From contig JAUWWB010000009.1 in assembly GCA_030617085.1 (NCBI GenBank), forward strand, positions 1 through 14,449: a stretch of 14,449 nt of DNA, in the 5' to 3' direction. Positions 6,641 through 13,870 of the stretch are shown here, piece after piece (positions within the stretch are counted from its first letter, which is position 1; each line of letters begins with the position of its first letter). A program made the position numbers and the translations under genes. A model generated the notes under the pieces. That model ran no database searches and had not been told where the DNA came from. It worked only from the letters and a program-made list of their open reading frames with translations. This DNA comes from Candidatus Omnitrophota bacterium (GTDB lineage: Bacteria > Omnitrophota > Gorgyraeia > Tantalellales > Tantalellaceae).

Positions 6641-6922
6641 ATGAATATCGGGGTTTTGCGGGTGGATTTGCTTTTGAATGACTGCGGGTCGCTTAAGGAT
6701 AAGCGGAGAGTGCTCGGGGGGCTGAAGGCGCGGCTGAAAAACAATTTTAACGTCTCAGTCGCCGAGATCGGCGATATGGACAAATGGCAGAAGGCGGTCC
6801 TCGCCATAGCCGTCATATCCAATGACCTGAGCCATCTTCACGGGTATCTTGACAATATCCTCGACTTCATCGAGAACGAGAAAAAGATGGTGGTGATCGA
6901 GCATCTGGTGGAAATCCTGTAA
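6641..6922 (+). CDS. ylxP: YlxP-like DUF503 family protein
   Basis: This 93-residue small cytoplasmic protein of the DUF503/YlxP family has a ferredoxin-like fold and is normally encoded between infB and rbfA. The N-terminal strand MNIGVLRVDLLLNDCGSLKDKRRV, with the SLKDKR motif followed by LKARLKNNFNVSVAEIGD and the downstream strand KAVLAIAVISND, is the family signature; the full length is typical. YlxP homologues are associated with ribosome maturation through their neighbour RbfA, but the exact activity is poorly known. The start ATG 6641 follows a G-rich stretch (GGGGTGGG). infB is not the upstream gene here. A G/C-tract repeat separates this gene from rbfA. Confidence 0.88.
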   Translation: MNIGVLRVDLLLNDCGSLKDKRRVLGGLKARLKNNFNVSVAEIGDMDKWQKAVLAIAVISNDLSHLHGYLDNILDFIENEKKMVVIEHLVEIL

Positions 6923-6945
6923 ACGCGGATGGCGCAGAGGGGCTA

Positions 6946-7037
6946 GGGACTGGGGATTAGGGACTGGGGATTAGGGACTGGGGACTGGGGTTTTTCTTTC
7001 ATAACCCAGTCCCCAGTCCCCAGTCCCTAATCCCTAA
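6946..7037. repeat. G-tract tandem repeat with a C-tract inverted arm
   Basis: A 14-base unit GGGACTGGGGATTA is present twice (6946-6959, 6960-6973) and continues in part to 6990, giving seven G-tracts of 3-4 bases with 3-4-base loops. After a 14-base T-rich spacer (6991-7004) comes the reverse-complement arm with five C-tracts (7005-7034). The transcript could fold either as a long hairpin or as a G-quadruplex, and the two structures exclude each other. The T-run lies in the loop, so this is not a standard terminator. It sits between ylxP and rbfA, about 20 bases before the rbfA ribosome binding site. Confidence 0.85.
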
Positions 7038-7072
7038 AACCAAAGGCTGGATCCTAAGGAACGGAGCCAAAG

Positions 7073-7429
7073 ATGACTGACAGGATGGACAGGATAGAGG
7101 AGATGATAAAACGGGATATATCCGTTATCCTGGATGAGGAGATCAACGACCCCAGGGTAAGACACGTGACCATTACCCGCGTAGAGCTGTCCAGGGACCT
7201 CAGGTCGGCCCGGGTATTCTGTACAATTTCCACGGAAGAGAGCGAAAAACCGGAGATCATGAAGGGTCTGACGAGCGCCGGCCGTTTCATCAGAGCATCG
7301 CTCGCCAAAAGAATATCCCTGAAGTTCACCCCGCGGATATCCTTCAGGGAGGACAGGGGCGAGGAAAAAAGCTCCGTTGACAGGATCTTCGAGGAAATCG
7401 AGAAAGAACACCGGAAAGAGGGTCCTTGA
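7073..7429 (+). CDS. rbfA: 30S ribosome-binding factor A
   Basis: RbfA binds the immature 30S subunit near helix 1/28 of 16S rRNA and helps its 5' end mature; it is needed for growth in the cold in E. coli. The protein is 118 residues, the usual size. Family features include the N-terminal helix RIEEMIKRDISVILDEEINDPRV, then HVTITRVELSRDLRSARVFCTI, and the region L-x-SAGRFIRASLAKRISLKFTPRISFREDRG, which together form the KH-like fold. ATG 7073 is preceded by GGAG (7063-7066). It is followed after one base by the first possible ATG of nrnA and is the first of four tightly packed genes through ribF. Confidence 0.95.
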   Translation: MTDRMDRIEEMIKRDISVILDEEINDPRVRHVTITRVELSRDLRSARVFCTISTEESEKPEIMKGLTSAGRFIRASLAKRISLKFTPRISFREDRGEEKSSVDRIFEEIEKEHRKEGP

Positions 7430-7438
7430 AATGTACAG

Positions 7439-7445
7439 AAAGGAG
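7439..7445 (+). promoter_or_regulatory. Shine-Dalgarno AAAGGAG for nrnA
   Basis: AAAGGAG ends 6 bases before ATG 7452, the best spacing among the candidate starts. It supports 7452 over the in-frame ATG 7431 and over the earlier codon at 7377 inside rbfA. Confidence 0.7.
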
Positions 7446-7451
7446 CGCGCG

Positions 7452-8429
7452 ATGGATGAAGCCGGCATGCGCACAGTAGCCGAAGTGTTCAGGGACCGGG
7501 ATGATTTTTTGATAACGTCCCACGTTAACCCGGAAGGCGATTCGATCGGAAGCCAGCTTGCCGTTTTTTACATGCTCAAAAAGCTGGGGAAGAACGCGGT
7601 CATGGCAAACCACGACCCCGTTCCCGACAATCTGAAGTTCCTGCCGGGGACCGGGCTGATCACCCGCGGCCTTCCCGGAGATCTTTGCCCGGGCACCGTT
7701 ATTGTCCTGGATTGTGCCGTCCTGGAACGGACCGGAAAGATATGCAGGCGGCCCCTTGAAGGACAGTTCATCGTAAACATCGATCACCACGTAAGCAACG
7801 AATTTTTCGGGGACGTCAACTGGGTCGAGCCCGGCGCCAGTTCGGTGGGGGAGATGGTATTTCGTCTTGCCGGGGAGCTGGGCGTGGAACTCGAAAAAGA
7901 TGTGGCGGAGGCGATCTATACCGCGATCGTAACCGATACGGGCATGTTCAATTACGATAATACTTCCCGGGAAACTCACCGGGTAGCCGGAGAACTCATA
8001 GCCCGGGGCGTTGACCCGAAAGCGATGCACGGCAAGATATTCGAGGCAAAATCCCTCTCTGAAATAAGGCTGCTCGGCAAGGTGCTGACCACGCTCCGGC
8101 TTGAAGCTGGCGGCGCCCTGGCACACATGAGCATTACCAGGCAGATGTACAGGGAAGAAGGTGTCGACTATGTTTCAACCGACGAGTTCATAAACTTTCC
8201 GCGTTCCATTAAAGGCGTTGAGGTGGCCGTTTTTTTTAAGGAAATGGACGATACACGGGAGAGGGTCAACGTGAGTTTCCGGTCATCGGGAAAGGTAGAC
8301 GTGAATGTTCTCGCCTCCCGCTTCGGCGGCGGCGGACACGCCCAGGCCGCCGGCTGCGTGTTCAACTGCGGGCTCGAAGAAGCAAGAGCCAGGGTTCTGA
8401 GTGAAGTGAAAAGAGCGTTTAAGGAGTAG
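7452..8429 (+). CDS. nrnA: DHH-family bifunctional oligoribonuclease / pAp phosphatase NrnA
   Basis: NrnA degrades very short RNAs (nanoRNAs) from the ends to mononucleotides and also removes the 3' phosphate from pAp. From ATG 7452 the protein is 325 residues, the usual size. The DHH domain shows motif I SHVNPEGDS (23-31), D87 in VIVLDCAV, D111-H-H113, and D162 in TDTGMF. The DHHA1 domain carries SFRSSG and the substrate-binding FGGGGHAQAAG (291-301). All metal-binding positions look intact. It lies between rbfA and truB, the common bacterial order. The frame is open upstream to 7377, within rbfA, but the Shine-Dalgarno at 7439-7445 favours the later start. Together with PNPase (10508) it would complete mRNA turnover. 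Confidence 0.93.
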   Translation: MDEAGMRTVAEVFRDRDDFLITSHVNPEGDSIGSQLAVFYMLKKLGKNAVMANHDPVPDNLKFLPGTGLITRGLPGDLCPGTVIVLDCAVLERTGKICRRPLEGQFIVNIDHHVSNEFFGDVNWVEPGASSVGEMVFRLAGELGVELEKDVAEAIYTAIVTDTGMFNYDNTSRETHRVAGELIARGVDPKAMHGKIFEAKSLSEIRLLGKVLTTLRLEAGGALAHMSITRQMYREEGVDYVSTDEFINFPRSIKGVEVAVFFKEMDDTRERVNVSFRSSGKVDVNVLASRFGGGGHAQAAGCVFNCGLEEARARVLSEVKRAFKE

Positions 8430-8437
8430 AGCCAACT

Positions 8438-9124
8438 ATGAACAACGATCCTTACGGGATACTGGTTGTGGATAAGGAAAAGGGGATGACGAGCCATGAC
8501 GTTGTTAAGATGGTGCGGAGAAGGTTCGCCATAAAGAAAGTGGGGCATGCGGGGACGCTTGACCCCAATGCGACCGGGACCCTTGTCCTTTTGCTGGGGA
8601 AGGCCACCAGGCTTTCCGGGAGGTTCCTGAACGAGGACAAGGAGTACGCGGCTGTCATGAAGCTGGGGGAGAGGACCGACAGCGGCGACCGTGACGGGAA
8701 ACTGGTAAGCGTCAGGGAAGTCCGCTCCCCGGAAGAAGAGATACGTGACGTAATGGCAGGGTTTCTCGGCGAGATCGAGCAGGTCACGCCGATGGTCTCG
8801 GCCAGGCGGGTAAACGGAAAGCGGTTGTACAAGCTGGCCCGGAAGGGTATTGAAGTCGAAAGAAAGCCGAAAAAGATCGTGATCAAGGAGATGGAGGTAT
8901 CGGGCATCGACGTTCCTTTCGTAAGCTTCAGGACGGTCTGCAGCAAGGGGACCTATATCAGGCAGCTGGCGGATGATATCGGCGAAAGGCTTGGATGCGG
9001 CGCGCATCTGACGGAACTGCGGCGCCTGCGGTCCGGCTCTTTTTCGCTGGAGCGGGCGGTCCCTTTTTCGGCCCTGTTGAACATGAACAGGAAAGTGCTG
9101 GATGAAAGTATTATACGGGTATAA
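8438..9124 (+). CDS. truB: tRNA pseudouridine-55 synthase TruB
   Basis: TruB converts uridine 55 in the T loop of nearly all elongator tRNAs to pseudouridine and also acts as a tRNA folding chaperone. The catalytic motif GHAGTLDPNATG contains nucleophile D42. Other family blocks are GILVVDKEKGMTSHDVV near the N-terminus, KEYAAVMKLGERTDSGDRDG, MVSARRVNGKRLY, and GTYIRQLADDIGERLGCGAHLTEL. At 228 residues it has the catalytic domain but little or no C-terminal PUA-like domain, unlike the roughly 300-residue E. coli protein; short forms are common in other phyla. AAGGAG (8421-8426), which is inside the last codons of nrnA, serves as ribosome binding site. Its 3' end overlaps ribF by 23 bases. Confidence 0.95.
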   Translation: MNNDPYGILVVDKEKGMTSHDVVKMVRRRFAIKKVGHAGTLDPNATGTLVLLLGKATRLSGRFLNEDKEYAAVMKLGERTDSGDRDGKLVSVREVRSPEEEIRDVMAGFLGEIEQVTPMVSARRVNGKRLYKLARKGIEVERKPKKIVIKEMEVSGIDVPFVSFRTVCSKGTYIRQLADDIGERLGCGAHLTELRRLRSGSFSLERAVPFSALLNMNRKVLDESIIRV

Positions 9125-10076
9125 AGATCTGCGCGGGAAGCTCGCCGACCCGATCGTCGCCATAGGTATATTTGACGGCATCCACATCGGACATAAGCGC
9201 GTTCTAAAAAGGGTCCTGAACTCGCGCGAGCCTGGCAGGGACAGGGTGGTGGTGACATTTGATCCACACCCGCAGACCGTCCTTCGGCAGAGAAAAAGAT
9301 CCATGCGGATAATGTCCCTGGAACACCGTCTCTGTATTTTCGAGAAGATGGGGCTGGACGCTACGGTCGTGATCCGGTTTACCGACTTTATCGCGAGGAT
9401 GACGCCGGAGGACTTTGTCAGGCGCGTCCTCCGCGGGATAGGCGCGAGAAAGGTCTATGTCGGGAGGAATTTCCATTTCGGACAGAAAAAAAGCGGAGAT
9501 ATAGAGACTTTCAAGAAGATCGGAAAAAGATACGGGATAGATGTTATAACGGTTGAGCCCGTCAAAAAAGGGGGCAAAGTAGTAAGCAGCACGTGGCTGC
9601 GCAAGCTTATTACCGCTGGAGATATTGAAAAAGCCGAAAAACTGTTGCGCCGCCCGGTGTCGGTGCTGGGCACGGTGGTCAGCGGTGACAGGCGGGGCCA
9701 GGCGCTCGGCGTGCCGACGGCCAATATCGACCCGCACCATGAGGTGATCCCGCCTCCCGGGGTTTACGCGGTGAAGGCCGATATTCACGGAAAATTGCTT
9801 GACGGGGTCCTGAATATCGGGTTTAAGCCCACGTTCTACGGAAGAAGGCTGAAGAAGAGAACCGAACCCCGCATAGAAACGCACGTGATCGATTTCGCGG
9901 AAGATCTGTACGGCCGATCCCTGGAGATATTCTTCATAAAAAGGCTACGGCGTGAAAAAAAATTCAAAAACGAGGAAATGCTTAAACGGCAGATAAGCAA
10001 GGACATAGAACGGGCAAAAAAGGCACTGGCGAGGAAGGATGTGGTTTCGAAGATAAAGAAATATAAGTGCTTATAA
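9102..10076 (+). CDS. ribF: bifunctional riboflavin kinase / FAD synthetase
   Basis: RibF phosphorylates riboflavin to FMN and adenylates FMN to FAD. The N-terminal adenylyltransferase domain shows GIFDGIHIGH (22-31), the nucleotide-binding HxGH-like motif, VTFDPHP (51-57), YVGRNFHFG, and SSTWLR (162-167), where family members usually have SSTxIR. The C-terminal kinase domain has GVPTAN (203-208), PPPGVYAV, GVLNIGFKPTF, ETHVIDF and a final basic tail. The length of 324 residues is normal. The start overlaps the end of truB by 23 bases, and AGGA lies just upstream inside truB, so translation is probably coupled. It closes the rbfA-nrnA-truB-ribF group, the usual bacterial arrangement next to rpsO. 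Confidence 0.95.
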   Translation: MKVLYGYKDLRGKLADPIVAIGIFDGIHIGHKRVLKRVLNSREPGRDRVVVTFDPHPQTVLRQRKRSMRIMSLEHRLCIFEKMGLDATVVIRFTDFIARMTPEDFVRRVLRGIGARKVYVGRNFHFGQKKSGDIETFKKIGKRYGIDVITVEPVKKGGKVVSSTWLRKLITAGDIEKAEKLLRRPVSVLGTVVSGDRRGQALGVPTANIDPHHEVIPPPGVYAVKADIHGKLLDGVLNIGFKPTFYGRRLKKRTEPRIETHVIDFAEDLYGRSLEIFFIKRLRREKKFKNEEMLKRQISKDIERAKKALARKDVVSKIKKYKCL

Positions 10077-10091
10077 AAAGTGTTAATATTA

Positions 10092-10120
10092 TTTACAAAA
10101 GTTGAAATATGTGGTAATAT
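10092..10120 (+). promoter_or_regulatory. sigma-70-type promoter for rpsO-pnp
   Basis: TTTACA (10092-10097) and TAATAT (10115-10120) are 17 bases apart, a close match to the consensus. The start would be near 10127, giving a leader of about 60 bases before the rpsO start. It lies just after the ribF stop, so rpsO and pnp can be expressed separately from the upstream genes. GTGTTAATATTAT directly upstream (10080-10092) also occurs at the tRNA-Pro promoter. Confidence 0.7.
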
Positions 10121-10170
10121 GTCAGCTCTTGTAACGGAATATGATGTAAACTGCATTTGATACTTCTGGG

Positions 10171-10179
10171 AGGAGGTGA
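10171..10179 (+). promoter_or_regulatory. very strong Shine-Dalgarno AGGAGGTGA for rpsO
   Basis: AGGAGGTGA matches nine bases of the expected anti-Shine-Dalgarno at the 16S rRNA 3' end. It ends 6 bases before GTG 10186 and 12 before ATG 10192, so it selects the GTG start. Confidence 0.85.
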
Positions 10180-10185
10180 CTAGCA

Positions 10186-10455
10186 GTGTCTATGGATAAG
10201 GAAAAAAAGCAGGGGATCATAAATGAATTCAGGACCCACGATTCGGATACGGGTTCTTCGGATGTTCAGATAGCGCTTTTGAGTGAACGCATAAACAGTC
10301 TGACCGGACATTTTAAAACACACAAAAAGGATCATCACTCCCGGAGGGGGCTGCTGATGCTTGTTAACAAGAGGAGAAAGCTTCTCAGCTATCTGAAAAA
10401 GACGGATAACGAGAAATATCAGGAGATAATCAAAAAACTGGGACTTAGAAAGTAA
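10186..10455 (+). CDS. rpsO: 30S ribosomal protein uS15
   Basis: S15 binds the three-way junction of 16S rRNA helices 20-22 early in assembly of the small-subunit platform. The protein is 89 residues, the standard length. Recognisable segments are FRTHDSDTGSSDVQIALLSERI, LTGHFKTHKKDHHSRRGLLMLVNKRRKLLSYLK and the end YQEIIKKLGLRK. GTG 10186 is chosen because of the ideal Shine-Dalgarno before it; the alternative ATG 10192 would remove two residues. It has its own promoter and is followed 52 bases later by pnp, the near-universal rpsO-pnp pair. S15 often represses its own mRNA through the leader; a leader of about 60 bases is available here, but I cannot identify a specific binding structure. 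Confidence 0.97.
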   Translation: MSMDKEKKQGIINEFRTHDSDTGSSDVQIALLSERINSLTGHFKTHKKDHHSRRGLLMLVNKRRKLLSYLKKTDNEKYQEIIKKLGLRK

Positions 10456-10507
10456 TAAGCGCCGGGGTGGCTGCTGTGCGATCTAATCCGAAAAAAAGGA
10501 AATAATA

Positions 10508-12583
10508 ATGCAAGAAGTGAAAATGAAATTTGGCCACGAAGAATTGATAATCAAAACCGGCAGGATGGCGAAACTGGCAGACGGGTCCGTCACGGTCCAA
10601 TACGGCGGGACCATGGTCCTGGTAACCTGCGTATGCTCACGTCAGCCCAGGGAAAGCTTGGGCTTTTTCCCCCTGACGGTCGAGTACAAGGAAAAGACAT
10701 TTGCGGCGGGCAAGATCCCCGGCGGCTTCTTTAAGAGAGAGGGCCGACCGACCGAGAAGGAGATACTGACCTCCAGGATGATAGACAGGCCGGTCAGGCC
10801 GCTTTTCCCGGAGGGGATGCTGAACGAGGTGCAGATCATAGCTACCGTCCTGTCTTCGGATGGAAAGAACGATTCCGACATTTTAGCGCTTATCGGCGCT
10901 TCCGCGGCTCTTACCATCTCCGATATTCCTTTTAACGGTCCCATCGGGGGCGTGAGGGTGGGGCTGATCGATGACCAATTCGTGATCAATCCGACCTTCG
11001 AGCAGTTAGAGAACAGCAGTATGGACTTCGTCGTCGTGGCCAATGAAGAAAACGTCGTAATGCTGGAGGCCGGAGCCGACAATATCAGCGAGCGGAAGGC
11101 GATAGAAAGCATAAAGTTCGCACATGACGCGCTTAAGCCGGTGATCGAGATACAGAAGCAGCTGCACAAAAAGGCGGGCAAGCCGAAGAGAAAAAATATA
11201 TCGTTCATTGAAATAAACGAGGATATTTACAAGAGGATCCGCGAAAAGGCGCCTGAAAGGCTGAAAGAGATCCACTTGCTTCCTGAAAAGCAACAGCGCA
11301 TGGAGGACCTTGAACTTCTGACAAAACAGCTGATCGAGGAAGAGGGCCCCGAAGGCGGCGAGAAACTGGAACAGGACGTAAGACTGGCGCTTGGAAAGGT
11401 AGAGAAGGATGTAGTCAGGGATCTGATCCTGAAAGAAAAGAAACGAGTCGACGGGAGAAGCTTTGACAAGATCAGGCCGCTGCAGACCGACGTCAATATC
11501 CTCCCGCGCACCCACGGATCGGCCCTTTTTACGCGCGGAGAGACCCAGGCCCTCGCGGTAGTCACGCTGGGGACCAGCTCCGACGAGCAGAGGGTGGAGA
11601 CGCTTGAAGGGGAAGGCTCAAAGACCTTCATGCTCCATTACAACTTCCCGCCATTCAGCGTAGGCGAAACAAGGCCCCTGCGGGGACCCGGCAGGCGGGA
11701 GATCGGCCACGGCGCCCTTGCCGAAAAGGCGCTGAAGCCGGTCGTGCCTTCAAAGGAAGAGTTCCCTTATACGGTGAGAGTCGTTTCGGAGATCCTGGAA
11801 TCGAACGGTTCCAGCTCAATGGCGACAGTTTGCGCCAGCAGCCTGTCCCTCATGGGCAGCGGGGTGCCGATAAAGCAGGCCGTCAGCGGAATAGCGATGG
11901 GGCTGGTCAAGGAGGGGGACGACTACGCGATCCTTACCGACATCGCCGGCGTTGAAGACCATTACGGAGATATGGATTTCAAGGTCGCCGGGACAAAAGA
12001 CGGCATAACCGCCGTGCAGATGGACATGAAGATCAAGGGCACCAGTTACACGATCCTTGAGGAAGTGTTTGACAGGGCCAATAAAGCGCGGCTGGAGATC
12101 CTGGACCACATGAACCGGACGATCGCCGAACCGTCAAAGGAAATAGCACCGGACGCTCCGCGGATCGTCACCATAATGGTCAAGGTCGACAAGATCCGGG
12201 AGATCATCGGCCCGGGGGGCAAGGTGATACGCAAGATCATAGCCGAGACCGGCGCCGACATCAATATCGAGGACGACGGGACGTGCCAGGTCGCCTCATC
12301 GGACAAGGAATCACTTGATCAAGCCGTTGAGATGATCAATCAGATCCTTGCCGAACCCGAGATCGGCAAAGTGTACGACGGGCGTATAATAAAGATCATG
12401 AATTTCGGAGCTTTCTGCGAGTTCCTGCCCGGCAAGGAAGGCCTCATACACGTATCTGAGCTTTCGGGCGAGTTTGTGAAGGAAGTCACCGACGTCGTCA
12501 AGGAAGGACAGATGGTCAAGGTAAAGCTCATAGGCATAGACGACCAGAACCGGGTAAAGCTCAGTATCAAACAGGCTGAATGA
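10508..12583 (+). CDS. pnp: polyribonucleotide nucleotidyltransferase (PNPase)
   Basis: PNPase is a trimeric 3'-to-5' exoribonuclease that uses phosphate to release nucleoside diphosphates; in reverse it adds heteropolymeric tails. The 691 residues contain all domains in order: RNase PH 1 (about 1-220, with GKIPGGFFKREGRPTE), the helical linker domain (about 235-300), RNase PH 2 (about 306-530), a KH domain (about 550-610, IREIIGPGGKVIRKI) and an S1 domain (about 617-689, GKVYDGRIIKIMNFGAFCEF). In the second PH domain FSVGETRPLRGPGRREIGHG, NGSSSMATVCASS and the acidic EDHYGDMDFK (about 483-492) form the phosphate and metal site. AAAGGA lies 7 bases before ATG 10508. It is co-transcribed with rpsO and works with NrnA in this window. 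Confidence 0.98.
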   Translation: MQEVKMKFGHEELIIKTGRMAKLADGSVTVQYGGTMVLVTCVCSRQPRESLGFFPLTVEYKEKTFAAGKIPGGFFKREGRPTEKEILTSRMIDRPVRPLFPEGMLNEVQIIATVLSSDGKNDSDILALIGASAALTISDIPFNGPIGGVRVGLIDDQFVINPTFEQLENSSMDFVVVANEENVVMLEAGADNISERKAIESIKFAHDALKPVIEIQKQLHKKAGKPKRKNISFIEINEDIYKRIREKAPERLKEIHLLPEKQQRMEDLELLTKQLIEEEGPEGGEKLEQDVRLALGKVEKDVVRDLILKEKKRVDGRSFDKIRPLQTDVNILPRTHGSALFTRGETQALAVVTLGTSSDEQRVETLEGEGSKTFMLHYNFPPFSVGETRPLRGPGRREIGHGALAEKALKPVVPSKEEFPYTVRVVSEILESNGSSSMATVCASSLSLMGSGVPIKQAVSGIAMGLVKEGDDYAILTDIAGVEDHYGDMDFKVAGTKDGITAVQMDMKIKGTSYTILEEVFDRANKARLEILDHMNRTIAEPSKEIAPDAPRIVTIMVKVDKIREIIGPGGKVIRKIIAETGADINIEDDGTCQVASSDKESLDQAVEMINQILAEPEIGKVYDGRIIKIMNFGAFCEFLPGKEGLIHVSELSGEFVKEVTDVVKEGQMVKVKLIGIDDQNRVKLSIKQAE

Positions 12584-12606
12584 GCAGTCACTGTGCGTTA
12601 TAAAAA

Positions 12607-13068
12607 TTGAAGATCATAAATGTCAAGATAAAGCGCAAGGAAAACGCGAAAGACCTTCCTTTGCCGGCGTACGCCACCAGCGGCAGCAGCGGTGTAGACC
12701 TTTATGCCGACGTAGAGAACGAAACGGCTATCTCACCGGGTGAGATCAAACTGATATCCTGCGGCATATACATAGAGATGCCGGAAGGGTATGAGGCGCA
12801 GATCCGCCCGAGAAGCGGATTGGCCTTGAAGCACGGCATCACGCTGGTCAACACGCCCGGGACCATAGACAGCGATTACCGCGGACTGGTCAACCTGATC
12901 GTTATCAACCTTGGAAAAGAGGATTTTGCCATAAAACGCGGGGACCGCCTTGCCCAAATGGTCATCCGCGAAGTGACCCGCGTGGAATTTATCGAAACCG
13001 AAGAACTGGGAGAAACCGAACGCGCGCACGGCGGATTCGGCCACACGGGAGTTTCGCGCATAACCTAA
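12607..13068 (+). CDS. dut: deoxyuridine 5'-triphosphate nucleotidohydrolase (dUTPase)
   Basis: dUTPase hydrolyses dUTP to dUMP and pyrophosphate, keeping uracil out of DNA and feeding thymidylate synthesis. The 153-residue sequence shows all five motifs of the trimeric family: GSSGVDLYA (26-34), RPRSGLA (67-73), NTPGTIDSDYRG (82-93, catalytic D88), RGDRLAQMVI (111-120) and GGFGHTG (142-148). Motif 5 has histidine at 146 where serine is most common. The start is a TTG at 12607, because no in-frame ATG precedes motif 1, and MKIINVKIKR matches family N-termini; no good Shine-Dalgarno is present. It lies 23 bases after pnp. The final Thr codon and stop lie in a short degenerate repeat that runs up to uppP. 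Confidence 0.95.
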   Translation: MKIINVKIKRKENAKDLPLPAYATSGSSGVDLYADVENETAISPGEIKLISCGIYIEMPEGYEAQIRPRSGLALKHGITLVNTPGTIDSDYRGLVNLIVINLGKEDFAIKRGDRLAQMVIREVTRVEFIETEELGETERAHGGFGHTGVSRIT

Positions 13069-13089
13069 AACCTAGAACCTGACCCTAAA
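13063..13089 (+). repeat. degenerate tandem repeat ACCTAAA/ACCTAGA/ACCTGA/CCCTAAA
   Basis: Four imperfect units of 6-7 bases fill the junction between dut and uppP. They include the last dut codon (ACC) and its TAA stop, and end directly at the uppP start codon. The units resemble the C-tract arm at 7005-7037 (CCCTAATCCCTAAA). Confidence 0.6.
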
Positions 13090-13863
13090 ATGACCACGAC
13101 CGAAGCTCTAATATCCGGGATCGTGCAGGGCGTTACGGAGTTTCTCCCGGTATCGAGCTCCGGGCACCTTGTCCTGCTGCACAGGTTTTTCGGGCTTTCC
13201 GAGCCGGGCATTTTTTTTGATATCTGCCTTCATGTGGCGACGCTGATGGCCGTTATCCTGTACTTCGGTAAGGATATCCGCAACCTTGTGAAGCAAAGGA
13301 ACACCAGGTGGCTTTTTTGCGTGGCTCTTGGTACCGTACCGGCGGTCGCGGCGGCATTGCTCTTTGGAGAGTACGTATCGTCGTTCTTCATGAGCCCCGT
13401 AAAAGTTTCACTCATGCTTATCGTTACGGCGCTGGTCCTTTTTCTCAGCCCATTGAGCTTATTACGGAAAGCGCGTCCGGGAAAAGGCCCGACGTTCCGC
13501 ACCTCATTGCTGGTGGGCATAGCTCAGGCATTCGCTCTTTTTCCGGGCATATCCCGGAGCGGGGTGACGATATCCACGGGACTTCTGGGGGGAATAAAGG
13601 CCGAAGAAGCGTTCCGGTTTTCATTTCTGCTGTCGATCCCCATCATTATCGGGGCCACTTTGCACAAGGCGCTGACACTGGATATGGCCGAGGCGGTCTC
13701 CGGGAATCTCGCGAATTACATTGCCGGCATGTCAACCGCCTTTACTGTCGGTTTCTTTAGCCTGCGCTTTTTGTGGAAGGCCGTAAAAAGCGAGCGGCTG
13801 TTCATTTTCGGCGCGTATTGCCTCCTTATCGGAATAGCAGGGCTTTTATTCTGGAAACATTAG
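13090..13863 (+). CDS. uppP: undecaprenyl-diphosphatase (BacA/UppP type)
   Basis: UppP removes a phosphate from undecaprenyl pyrophosphate at the inner membrane, recycling the lipid carrier for peptidoglycan and other envelope polymers; raised levels give bacitracin resistance. The 257-residue protein is mostly hydrophobic, with about eight membrane-associated segments. The two active-site motifs are present: GVTEFLPVSSSGHL (14-27, with E17 and H26) and FPGISRSGVTI (151-161, with R156). Length and motif spacing are typical of the family. ATG 13090 directly abuts the repeat after dut, and no clear Shine-Dalgarno is seen. A shadow frame at 13308-13760 overlaps it and is not considered real. ftsK follows after 7 bases, so a cell-envelope/division group begins here. 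Confidence 0.95.
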   Translation: MTTTEALISGIVQGVTEFLPVSSSGHLVLLHRFFGLSEPGIFFDICLHVATLMAVILYFGKDIRNLVKQRNTRWLFCVALGTVPAVAAALLFGEYVSSFFMSPVKVSLMLIVTALVLFLSPLSLLRKARPGKGPTFRTSLLVGIAQAFALFPGISRSGVTISTGLLGGIKAEEAFRFSFLLSIPIIIGATLHKALTLDMAEAVSGNLANYIAGMSTAFTVGFFSLRFLWKAVKSERLFIFGAYCLLIGIAGLLFWKH

Positions 13864-13870
13864 GGGATCC

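Noticed and set aside
6946..7037. CRISPR array or Rho-independent terminator
   Set aside because: The units are 14 bases with no unique spacers, and the T-run lies in the hairpin loop instead of after the stem.
7377..7451. Longer nrnA start inside rbfA
   Set aside because: The in-frame codons at 7377 and 7431 lack a good ribosome binding site, while ATG 7452 has AAAGGAG at ideal spacing.
10102..10120. TTGAAA as the -35 box of the rpsO promoter
   Set aside because: It is only 7 bases from the TAATAT box; TTTACA at 10092 gives the correct 17-base spacing.
13308..13760. 150-codon open frame overlapping uppP
   Set aside because: uppP has full motifs and length in its own frame; the overlapping translation has no recognisable domain.
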